From assembly GCF_001641335.1 (NCBI RefSeq), contig NZ_LVEM01000003.1, positions 1,284,043-1,348,042 of the forward strand: a stretch of DNA of 64,000 bases, in the 5' to 3' direction. Both the position numbers and the translations under genes were made by a program. The first letter of the stretch is position 1. Each line of letters opens with the position of its first letter. The DNA is from Bradyrhizobium stylosanthis (GTDB lineage: Bacteria; Pseudomonadota; Alphaproteobacteria; Rhizobiales; Xanthobacteraceae). The notes beneath the pieces are model-generated. The model made no database searches, was not told the origin of the DNA, and was given only the letters and a program-made list of their open reading frames with translations. Of the stretch, positions 27,472 through 35,949 are shown in pieces.

Positions 27472-27831
27472 TCAAGACCACAAAGTGAACGTAAAGTGGG
27501 ATCCTTCCCGGCAATCGAATAGGCAGGCACGACCGCAGCTGATCTTCGCTGTAAAGTAGGATTCGGTGTCGTGATCGAAGCCGATGTACACTCCGAGGCG
27601 CTTCGGAGCGAGCTGCAAGCGCGCCCCCGTTCCATAGTGCTGCACGCTAGGTAACGAGCCGCTGAAGTGACAGTTGTGCTCGTAGTCGAATCCGTTCGCG
27701 TTATTCCCGCGTACAGAGACGCTAGTTCGACTGTAGCCACGAGTTTCATGCTCGTAGACGCTCACAACATCGCGGCGAAGGCCGTGCGCAAATGCGGTTC
27801 CTGCCGCAGCAGCTCGAACATGTGGTTTCAT
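27472..27831 (-). CDS. Small unknown protein with Cys motif, duplicated family
   Basis: From ATG 27831 the gene encodes 119 residues (MKPHVRAAAAGTAFAHGLRR...). Features are VVSVYEHETRGYSRTSVSVR, a Cys in HNCHFSGSLPS, LGVYIGFDHDTESYF and a C-terminal CGRACLFDC triplet of Cys. No signal peptide is clear. I do not recognise a named family. A decayed copy with the same segment order lies at 22440-22650, so the gene has been duplicated locally. It precedes the cold-shock-domain gene by 16 bp. Three closely spaced Cys could bind a metal. Confidence 0.65.
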   Translation of the reverse strand: MKPHVRAAAAGTAFAHGLRRDVVSVYEHETRGYSRTSVSVRGNNANGFDYEHNCHFSGSLPSVQHYGTGARLQLAPKRLGVYIGFDHDTESYFTAKISCGRACLFDCREGSHFTFTLWS

Positions 27832-28697
27832 TACGCAACACACCAGCATGCATTTTTGAGCGAGCGGACCCGCCTGAGGCGAGCCCGCCCTACATCACCG
27901 GTGGTGGTTGGAACGGAACTCGGCGATGTCATCATAGCGCAGCAAGTTGCGTGCCAGCGTCGCAGTTAAAGCGCTTGCCGGCCGACCTCGTTGCGCCAGA
28001 AACCTACAAGGTTTGGCAGGCGGCTAAATCAACAGGGTCAGATATGCGAACGGCTTCGGTCGTGCAATTCCACACGAACGAAGGAGGCCTAAAGAAACAT
28101 CCAAGAAACTCGTCAATCAAAGCGAGCTGACGCTTACGGTGTTGCTCATAGGCGTGTTGGCTAAGAAGCCGAACCAGTAACGAACCGATTGTCGCGGCGG
28201 CGCTACCGGCGGGCGGCAGGCGGATGAGTACGGAAATATGCAGAATCCTTCCCTCAGAACGGCTCATGATTTTCTCGTCTTCCGATGGGGCGTTTTCGAA
28301 CACCCCGCAGACCGTAACAACTCGCCGCAGCAGCTGCGGCCTCTGCTGCACACAACACGCTGACCGTCAGCGGAACTGGAAGGACGTGATGAGCTCGAGC
28401 ACATGAATGTAGCCCAGAGCCTGCTGATCCCAGTCGCGGGACCTGGGCCGCTTCTGGACGACAAGGCGGATCCTATCGGCCCCGCCGACAGTTCGACAGG
28501 TTCCGCAGACGGAAGAAAAGCACCGGTGCAGCGGTGGTCGCGCGGGCCCCTGGTTGAGTGGCGTGTCGACCGCGACGCAGCGTGGCTCCTTCATCTGAGT
28601 AGATGCAGCAGGGACCGAAGGTACTCTAGGCCAGCGTATCCCTCGGAGACGCCCGAGAGTCTATGAAGCGACCTCAGGTCATGATGGGAGGCGGTAT
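27832..28697. other. No firmly supported gene
   Basis: A minus-strand frame at 28004-28351 (115 codons; internal ATG giving MSRSEGRILHISVLIRLPPA) is the best candidate but has no recognised motif. The right end holds GGGAGG, the ribosome-binding site of the next gene. Confidence 0.35.
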
Positions 28698-30107
28698 ATG
28701 CACATGAGCACCAATCTTACGGTACACGAGCCGACCAACGCACTCCGGCTGGTCACACAGGCGTATATGAGACTTCTCCTCATCGCCTTCGCCCTGATGC
28801 CCGCCCACTTCATCGCCTACCTGTATTTCCAGCAGGATCCCGGGCTAAAATTCGAAAATCACCTATTCCACGAATTCGCGATTGCCGTCGCCACTCTCGA
28901 AGGGTTGTTCGTCACCTATGTCACGTGGCGATGCTACCAGTCTTCAGGCGAACCTCTGTTGCGTTGGTTGACGCTGGGTTTTCTCGGCTTCGCGCTGATC
29001 TATTCGCCGCACGGCGCCTTCACCGGGATGGCACATCGCAATATTTGGCTGTTTCTGCTCTATGGTCCGGCGTCGCGTCTCGCGATGTCGATCCTGCTCT
29101 TCGTTGGGCTGCTCAGCTACAACCAGCCGTCAGACGAGGTCGAGAAGCGTTCGGATCCGCGCGCATGGCTGATCTGGATCGGCCTGTTCCTGACGATGGA
29201 CCTAGCCGTCGCCCTGATCGCCTACTCCCCCTATGCGGGACACCCCGCGGTACGCTTGTCCATGGAGGGCGGCGCACTTGTATTCAGCGCGCTGAACGTC
29301 GCGGCCATGCTTATGCGACGGATTCACTCGCCGCTCATGCTTATTTTCGGCATTTCGGTCGCGTGGTTTGCGCTATCGTCGCTCGCATTCATTCTGGCGG
29401 CGCCCTGGAATCATATGTGGTGGCTCGCCCACGCGATCTTTGCTGGCGGGTTCTTCCTGCTAAGCTATGGCGTTGTCCGGGCTTTCCGAACGACGCAATC
29501 ATTCTCGACCATCTATAGCCAGGAAGAAATGACGGCCCGCCTGGCCGAATCGATGGCTGACACCCAAAGGGCGCTGCAGCAATTGCAACTGAGCAATCAA
29601 AGGTTGGAACGCCTTGCCGCCACCGACCCACTGACTGGTGTCGGAAATCGTCGCCACTTCATCGAGCATATCGGCGACGAGATCGCGCGGGCCAAACGAA
29701 GCGGTGCCCCATTATCTCTGCTGTCAATCGACCTCGATCATTTCAAAGATATCAATGACTCACGTGGCCACAGTGTCGGCGATGAGGTCCTCCGCGCATT
29801 CGTGCGAAGATGCCTCGAGGCGATCCGCCCTTACGACTCCGTCGCGCGCGTGGGCGGTGAAGAATTTATGGTGTTGCTGCCGGGTGCGACGCTCGATACG
29901 GCTTGCGCGGTAGCCGAGCGTCTTCGATCGACCATAGAAGGGGCTGCATTCGACGTCGGAGCCCAACCGTCGATCGGCATCACGATCAGTGTTGGGGTAT
30001 CGGAGTTCGGGCGCGATGGAGACACCCTTGACGGATTCCTGAACGTCGCCGATCAGCGGCTCTATCGCGCAAAATATGAAGGCCGCAATCGTGTGATTGT
30101 CGCGTAA
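28698..30107 (+). CDS. Membrane-bound diguanylate cyclase (GGDEF)
   Basis: ATG 28698 follows GGGAGG by six bases. The first about 275 of 469 residues form a bundle of roughly seven membrane helices, with short loops and no periplasmic domain, resembling a MASE-type sensor. A short coiled-coil leads to the GGDEF domain. LAATDPLTGVGNRRHFIEHI starts the domain. The metal-binding DLDHFKDINDSRGH is near 344 and the active-site GGEEF at 386-390. RPYD at 377-380, five residues before it, is an intact inhibitory I-site. It should make cyclic di-GMP from two GTP with product feedback. It lies upstream of a GGDEF-EAL gene and a c-di-GMP-type polysaccharide operon on the same strand. Confidence 0.93.
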   Translation: MHMSTNLTVHEPTNALRLVTQAYMRLLLIAFALMPAHFIAYLYFQQDPGLKFENHLFHEFAIAVATLEGLFVTYVTWRCYQSSGEPLLRWLTLGFLGFALIYSPHGAFTGMAHRNIWLFLLYGPASRLAMSILLFVGLLSYNQPSDEVEKRSDPRAWLIWIGLFLTMDLAVALIAYSPYAGHPAVRLSMEGGALVFSALNVAAMLMRRIHSPLMLIFGISVAWFALSSLAFILAAPWNHMWWLAHAIFAGGFFLLSYGVVRAFRTTQSFSTIYSQEEMTARLAESMADTQRALQQLQLSNQRLERLAATDPLTGVGNRRHFIEHIGDEIARAKRSGAPLSLLSIDLDHFKDINDSRGHSVGDEVLRAFVRRCLEAIRPYDSVARVGGEEFMVLLPGATLDTACAVAERLRSTIEGAAFDVGAQPSIGITISVGVSEFGRDGDTLDGFLNVADQRLYRAKYEGRNRVIVA

Positions 30108-31097
30108 GCCGCTTCCCGAGAATTGCCATGTCGTTGATTGGTACGGCGTTGTGAAACAACTTTCGTTCCGTCGCGCGTTGACGCGTAAGATCTTCATGTC
30201 GACGACCAGTGGCGACGGCGTAGGCAACATGGCCTTTCCGATTCTGCCAGTTCTTGTCACGATCGTAGGCAGCCTCCTTTGGCGGGGCGAAGCGACGGAG
30301 GTCGACAAGTCGACGCCGTCAAGGCCCGGATCGGAGAGCCCCTGGGACAAGGCCCTAGTGGACTGGTCGCGGATGTCGCCCCTGGGCTTGGTGTTAGCGA
30401 GCTGGCGGTGGCCGACTTCTAAGCTTCTCGTACACGACACCGGTAGCCTGTTAGTCGACCATCGCGATACCGAGAAAGGTTCCTGGGTCGCGACCATGGC
30501 CCCGGCGCTGCCCTCGCACCATCGTGGCTGCGAACAAAACGTAGATCTTGTCTTGCTGTGCCCGGTCTGCGAACCGCTTTATCGATCAACGTCGCAAGCA
30601 GGACAGCGACTTCGCAGTCGGCACGGTTCGTTAAAGCTGCTCGAGCAGGCGCGCAACATTCTTCGTTGTTCAAAACAGCAACATGTAGCTGCTCCAGGTC
30701 GTCGAGGCCGCGCTGTCACAGATAAGCGGACGCAGGCGCCTTCTCGGTGGCTCGTCGGCTGCGGGAGCGCGGCTAAAGCGGGACCATCTTGGGCCCCATT
30801 CGTTCGCTCTTGCGACGCACAAGCGCAGACCAGAGCCCTCAAAGTCTTGAAGCGGCACCTTGAGGGCGTAAATCGTGACTTTGGCCTCGTTAGCGATGGG
30901 CGAAGTTGCCGGGTCGTTCGAAAACACTCTGCGGGGAAGAACTATCGCGATCCGACGGCGCGTTTACCGTCGTGGCTTGCGAAGCGTTGCTCGAACTCCG
31001 ATGTTCGACACACGGCATCTGGTGGCACGCCAATCTTTATACTACCTGCAAGAACACTCAATCCGGAACAACCGGCCTCAGCGAAGGTTTGACTGTC
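30108..31097. other. About 1 kb with a long but unassigned open frame
   Basis: A plus-strand frame stays open from 30097 to 31092 (331 codons, TTG start overlapping the GGDEF stop). Its translation is Ser/Arg-rich, changes character along its length, and has no recognisable domain. I read it as chance openness in decayed DNA, but cannot exclude a real gene. Confidence 0.3.
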
Positions 31098-32729
31098 ATG
31101 AGTTGTCCAACTCCACGATCACGCGTATTGCACGCCGATTGGTTTGATTGGCGTAGTTCTGCCACAAGGGATTTCGTTGCTCTTTTTGGGGCCGTCGTTC
31201 TCGCCTCGATTTTGCTGCATGTTTATGAGGTTGGCCCTCTTTTGTTTCAACTGGGGCGGAGCTATGCGGATTCAGCACTCGACGATATCATGTTCACTAT
31301 ATTCGTCGCGTTATTCCTGTGCGTTGCGCTGACAATTTTTAGTGTCCGTCGCTATCGAGATCTCGCCCGCGAAACCAAAGCGCGAGCCATTTTGGAAGGA
31401 GAGACGCGCGACCTAGCGCGACACGATCCAATGACCGGCTTGCCAAACCGTCGCCTGTTTGACGAGAATCTTACTGCGTGCCTTGGCCTCGCCCGCGACA
31501 CACACCAGGTGGCCGTTCTGCTGCTTGGCCTTGATGGCTTTAAGAGGATCAAGGATACGCATGGCCACGCAGCGGAGGACAAGGCGCTATGCGAGTTTGC
31601 CAACAGGGTCGCCAACATCTTGCGCAAGGATGGCATCTTGGCGAGGATTGGGGGCGACGAATTCGGGATTGTCCTACCAGACATTAGCTCCCTTGAGGTT
31701 CCCACCAATCTGGCGCGCCGTATTGTGGCGTCCGCCACCGATACTTTCGCGGTCGAGACGGGGGCAGCCGAGCTTGGGGTTGGAATTGGCATCGCCATCG
31801 CTCCGATTGACGGCGACAATCTCCAAGAACTGGTCAGGCGCGCAGAACGTGCACTTTATCGCGCACAACGCGATGGCAGGTCGTGCGTCCGCTTTTTCGA
31901 ACCAGAGATGGACATACATGTCGAGCGACGCATCCAGATCGAGCGAGAGCTTCGCAGTGCGATCACGGCCGATATTATCGAGCCGCACTACCAACCGCTA
32001 GTTTCACTCCAAAGTAATTGCATTATCGGGTTCGAGGCACTAGCGCGTTGGGAAAACAGGACATTGGGGCGGATTCCGCCCGACGTGTTTATTCCGATTG
32101 CAGAAGAAACAGGTCTCATCAGCGCACTTGGAGATCAGCTTTTTCGTCGCGCTTGTTCCGACGCCATTGCGTGGCCGGAGACTTTTACGCTGGCCTTTAA
32201 TATTTCACCGATTCAGTTGCGTGATCCCGCGCTTGGTCAGCGCATTCTATCGATCCTTGGGCAAACCGGGTTCAGTCCGCGCCGCCTGGAGATTGAAATT
32301 ACCGAGAGCGCCTTTGTGGAAAGGACCGGGGTTGCGAAGACCGTGATTGACGTGCTCCGTCAAGCGGGCGTCCGCATCGCGCTAGATGATTTCGGAACAG
32401 GTTATGCGACGCTGAGCCAGCTGCTTTCGTTTCGTCTCGACAAGATCAAGATAGACCGCAGCTTCGTGTCGCAACTTGACGACAGTACCGAAAGCCGGGT
32501 GATCGTTCATGCTATCCTTGGCCTTGCCAAGGGACTCGGCTTGACGACTACCGCCGAGGGCGTCGAAGACGCCTGCCAGCTGGGCTTTCTGGTGGCCAAT
32601 GGTTGCACAGAAGGACAAGGCTACCTATTCAGTGATGCCGTCCCGACCGCCGGTATCCGTGCGCTGCTTAATCGCGAATCCGGCAGCACGACGGTCGCTG
32701 AAGATGGAACACCAATCCTGCATGCGTGA
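31098..32729 (+). CDS. GGDEF-EAL protein, probable cyclic-di-GMP phosphodiesterase
   Basis: I choose ATG 31098 (543 residues), because residues encoded further upstream look like random extension. Two membrane helices (about 22-42 and 58-78) precede a GGDEF domain with RIGGDEFGIVLP near 183. The metal-site motif reads GLDGFKRIKDTHGH, lacking the first Asp and the usual Asn, so cyclase activity is doubtful. The EAL domain looks complete: FEALARW near 311, NISPIQLRDP, EIEITESAF, LDDFGTGYATL near 428, IKIDRSFV and TAEGVED near 486. It most likely hydrolyses cyclic di-GMP, with the GGDEF part as a possible GTP-sensing module. It may oppose the upstream cyclase. Confidence 0.92.
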   Translation: MSCPTPRSRVLHADWFDWRSSATRDFVALFGAVVLASILLHVYEVGPLLFQLGRSYADSALDDIMFTIFVALFLCVALTIFSVRRYRDLARETKARAILEGETRDLARHDPMTGLPNRRLFDENLTACLGLARDTHQVAVLLLGLDGFKRIKDTHGHAAEDKALCEFANRVANILRKDGILARIGGDEFGIVLPDISSLEVPTNLARRIVASATDTFAVETGAAELGVGIGIAIAPIDGDNLQELVRRAERALYRAQRDGRSCVRFFEPEMDIHVERRIQIERELRSAITADIIEPHYQPLVSLQSNCIIGFEALARWENRTLGRIPPDVFIPIAEETGLISALGDQLFRRACSDAIAWPETFTLAFNISPIQLRDPALGQRILSILGQTGFSPRRLEIEITESAFVERTGVAKTVIDVLRQAGVRIALDDFGTGYATLSQLLSFRLDKIKIDRSFVSQLDDSTESRVIVHAILGLAKGLGLTTTAEGVEDACQLGFLVANGCTEGQGYLFSDAVPTAGIRALLNRESGSTTVAEDGTPILHA

Positions 32730-33732
32730 GCCGAAGCGCTCGTTTGTTCGGAGCGGATCGGCAATAGGACGTCATCTATGATGGCTTTTCGAGCATGATC
32801 CGGAGAAGTGAATGTGTTCCTATAAAATTACCCTCAAACAAGAAGTTAGAGCGGGACGAGGGTTCGAAGGTCAGCCATCACGCTCCAAACCCGTCGATAG
32901 GGATGGGCTGTCGTCCAGACGAATTCCGGGCCATTGCGGACCGGGGAGAGGAACGGGGCGAGCGTCGTTCGAGGTCGCAGCGCAGGTAGTAATAGTTATC
33001 AAGCAGAATGCGGTTCTTGAGGCCTGGTGCCAACGCACGATCAATCTGGATGAAAGCCAGAGGACAAGGTCTCAGTGCTATTGTATTTGCCCGGTTGGGC
33101 GATGGAAGCGAAAGGAACTGGCCAGAGCCTTTGGCGTAGTGCAGCGCAAGATATCGGCGTCGAATTGGCGATAGCGAACTCGGATGGATATTACATCCGA
33201 GCTACAGTGCGGTCGTGTGTTATTGTACAATGACGTTTGAGAATGCCCACAGGACCGTTCATCGCGAGGTCCCTGGTTTGGTCGCCGAGTTGGCGGGATG
33301 GTCGACCGGACCGCCTCCCTGAGCCCGAGCTTCAGACAGCTGAGCCGTTAGTTGGCATCTATGCACTTGTGGCGCTTTCTGCGCATCTCGATCTGGCGTT
33401 GAGCGATCGGGCGTATCAACTGCACCGCTTTTTTGAAGTGCGAATCCGTTTGAGTAAGAGGAACCCAACCGAAATCGGCAATCGCGACATTGCCGAAGGA
33501 CCAGCCGCCCCCATCTGTGCACCACTCCCGATGGCCTAGGCATGAATGCCGCGCGGACCACGAATAAGAATGCGGTTGATCCGCATATCTGTCCATTCTG
33601 GCGTCGAACAGCAGGCGGGCGATGGAGGCATCACCGTCAGGGGAATGGAAGCCGGAAACGCCGTGTACATGTCAGCGCCGACATCGTGTCGGAATTTGAC
33701 GCGACGAGATCGTTGAAAGATATTTGGAAATA
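32730..33732. other. About 1 kb without a supported gene
   Basis: Overlapping frames of up to 120 codons lie on both strands around 32812-33600, with protein-like but unrecognised stretches. Probably remnants. Confidence 0.35.
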
Positions 33733-34206
33733 CTACGCAGGCCCTCTCGCGCAGGCTGTCGTGCTGATGAGACATTCCCGATCGCTGGTCCTGGCGAGAC
33801 CGCTCTCCTTGGCATCGAAAGCCAATCCCTTAAGATAATCGATTGGCGCTTTACGGAAGGCAACAAGAGCCGCTTTGTCCGCTTCCGCGAGTGGAAAACC
33901 AGCGATGAAGGCTTTTAGCCTGCACGCGTTCAGCCGATTGGGAAGCTGGTCGTCACCCTGGATACAGAACGGATCGCCGGTCGCAGGCTTGTCTTCGCCC
34001 GAGTTTTCCTTGTTGAGGACACCGCGGCTCAGATTTCTGCATGCGTATAAGGTGCGGTCGAATGCCTCGGTGAACCGGTCGAGATCGATGCTAGCGATTT
34101 CACAAGCGCTACCAAAGAAGGTAGGCGTGGAGATGTTGGAGGTTGTGCTACCTTCTGAAGAGTCGATGATCGGAACTGAGTAGAGAAGCACGAAGCACGT
34201 TGTCAA
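33733..34206 (-). CDS. Doubtful unknown protein
   Basis: A 157-codon minus-strand frame with a TTG start. The translation has a balanced composition, with segments such as IASIDLDRFTEAFDRTLYAC and FIAGFPLAEADKAALVAFRK that look more protein-like than chance. It has no known motif, signal peptide or membrane helix. No good ribosome-binding site is seen, and the true start may be internal. It could also be part of a longer decayed gene extending toward 33540, where the style continues in other frames. Confidence 0.28.
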   Translation of the reverse strand: MTTCFVLLYSVPIIDSSEGSTTSNISTPTFFGSACEIASIDLDRFTEAFDRTLYACRNLSRGVLNKENSGEDKPATGDPFCIQGDDQLPNRLNACRLKAFIAGFPLAEADKAALVAFRKAPIDYLKGLAFDAKESGLARTSDRECLISTTACARGPA

Positions 34207-34743
34207 TCTTTATTCAGATTGGGGAGATATCGATGCCCACGATTGCAGCGGAGATGAGAAGCGCGAAAGGCGGACACGCTCAGTACCCGCGCCGGCTATG
34301 CTCTGCGCTTCCGCAGCATATAGCGTTTCAGAAACGGCGGAGCTGCATCGCGCAATTCAATTGCGTTTCTGAAACAATCAACCGAATCTCCTGCTGCCGG
34401 CTCAAGGGTCCTTCGGACTTGTTGAAGTGGGAATTCCCGGAGAAATACTGCCCGAAGTCGCGGCCAAAGCTCGACAATATTGGATCAACTCAAAGCGCAG
34501 CCATTGATTACAACGCGGCCATCAATCCGCCGAACGTGAACAAGGGACGATTGCGCTCTACGCCCTCCTGGGAGCGAGCCCGCGAGAAACGGCGCCCGAT
34601 CGATGTTGTGATCTCTAACAGAACGACCTATCGAATCGATTCAACCCCGCTCAACGTCAGGGTGAATTAGATAGTTCGACCGCCTCCACGAGTTCGTCTT
34701 TAAGTTGCACAACAAAGGCCTGGAATGCGGTTGGAAGTCTCTC
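34207..34743. other. Intergenic before the polysaccharide operon
   Basis: No gene is recognised. The promoter of the HlyD/GT2/Cache operon should lie here. An inverted pair flanking 34325-34374 (GTTTCAGAAACGG... and ...AATTGCGTTTCTGAAAC) could form a long stem-loop or operator. GGAAG precedes the ATG at 34744. Confidence 0.4.
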
Positions 34744-35949
34744 ATGAAGCTCGCGCGCGTGGTCATCGGCTTGGTTCTCCTCGCCGGCGGATTGTACGTC
34801 ATCATCGGCGAGCACTTTGCTGGAACTTCGGCAGATGCCACGGTAAATGCACGACTTTACATCGTGCGTGCGCCGATCGAAGGCCGGGTGACGCTTGCCG
34901 TCAAGAGCATTGGGGGCCGCATTAACGCGGGGGAACTCGCGGCCGAAGTGGCCGACGAGCGCTTCGATACCGCTCGGCTTCTTGAGCTTGAGCGCGATCG
35001 GGACAATCAGCGCATTGAACTCAAACGCATTGCCGGTCACCGTGACGCGCTATCGCAATCGAGAGCCGGATTTGATGCGCAGTCAACCGACTACCAGCGC
35101 GGCAGAATTCGCCAGATCGAGGCGCGGATCGCCGAGACGAGGGCGACGCAGGATGCGGCAGCCGCGCGCCTGCGCGAGGCAGATGCGGAATTCAAACGCG
35201 CCAATGAGTTGAACAATCGCGGCGTTCAGACGGCTGCCAACCTTGATCGAGCCCGCGCGAAGTTTGACGTCGCACAACAAGACGTAGAGAGCGTGCAGCA
35301 GCGCATCAATTATTTCGAGACGGAGCTCGCCTCAGCCCGCATGGGAGTCTTCATCGGCGAGTCCTATAACGACGCCCCCTTCTCGACGCAGCGCATTCGG
35401 GAACTCGATCAGCGCCTGGCGGAACTGCATGTTGATGAGGAGCAGATTAAGGGGCGCATCGCTCAATTCGATCGGCAAATCGACGCCGAGCGTCTGCGGG
35501 TCAATCGCCTGACGTCGGCGACGCTCAATGCTCGCGTCCCGGGCCTCGTCTGGGATATCCTGGTGGACGATGGCGCGTACGCGCGGCGGGGGCAAGACCT
35601 GGTCAAGCTCGTCGACTGCAATAGCCTTGTGGTCACCGCGGGCGTGTCCGAATCTCTTTACGACAGTCTCTCCGTCGGCGCGACCGTTCAGTTTCGGCTG
35701 TTCGGCGACGAACGTATTTTTGATGGAACCGTCACCCGGCTTGGCGGATCCGGCGCATCGACCCTTTACGCAAACCTCGCCGTGGGCCCGAGTCCGCAGC
35801 ATTTGCAGCGTTTCGACGTCACCGTGACGGTGCCGGGCCTCGCACAGCAGCCGGATCTTGGCTGCGCCGTGGGTCGCACTGGACGTGTTTTGTTTTCGAG
35901 CGGCCCAATCGCCCAATTCCGTCGCTTTCTCACGCGTTATGGCTTCTAA
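34744..35949 (+). CDS. HlyD-family membrane-fusion protein, BgsB-like
   Basis: ATG 34744 follows GGAAG by six bases (401 residues). A single N-terminal membrane helix (ARVVIGLVLLAGGLYVII) is followed by a half-lipoyl segment (ARLYIVRAPIEGRVTLAVKS). Next comes a long coiled coil (about residues 70-225, rich in Arg/Glu/Ala/Gln), then the second lipoyl half (LNARVPGLVWDILVDDGAYA) and a beta-barrel (VVTAGVSESLYDSLSVGATV). This is the layout of periplasmic adaptor proteins. Its stop overlaps the glycosyltransferase start by one base, so the two are made together. In Sinorhizobium meliloti, bgsB (HlyD-like) and bgsA (GT2) stand in the same order; this likeness is by architecture, not by search. It probably guides a glucan across the periplasm. 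Confidence 0.85.
   Translation: MKLARVVIGLVLLAGGLYVIIGEHFAGTSADATVNARLYIVRAPIEGRVTLAVKSIGGRINAGELAAEVADERFDTARLLELERDRDNQRIELKRIAGHRDALSQSRAGFDAQSTDYQRGRIRQIEARIAETRATQDAAAARLREADAEFKRANELNNRGVQTAANLDRARAKFDVAQQDVESVQQRINYFETELASARMGVFIGESYNDAPFSTQRIRELDQRLAELHVDEEQIKGRIAQFDRQIDAERLRVNRLTSATLNARVPGLVWDILVDDGAYARRGQDLVKLVDCNSLVVTAGVSESLYDSLSVGATVQFRLFGDERIFDGTVTRLGGSGASTLYANLAVGPSPQHLQRFDVTVTVPGLAQQPDLGCAVGRTGRVLFSSGPIAQFRRFLTRYGF

Noticed and set aside
30097..31092. Annotating the 331-codon frame as a gene
   Set aside because: TTG start, no ribosome-binding site, Ser/Arg-rich shifting composition and no motif. Kept only as an unassigned region and a low-interest finding.
33733..34206. Firm gene call for the 157-codon minus frame
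   Set aside because: Protein-like composition, but TTG start, no Shine-Dalgarno sequence and no family. Left as doubtful.
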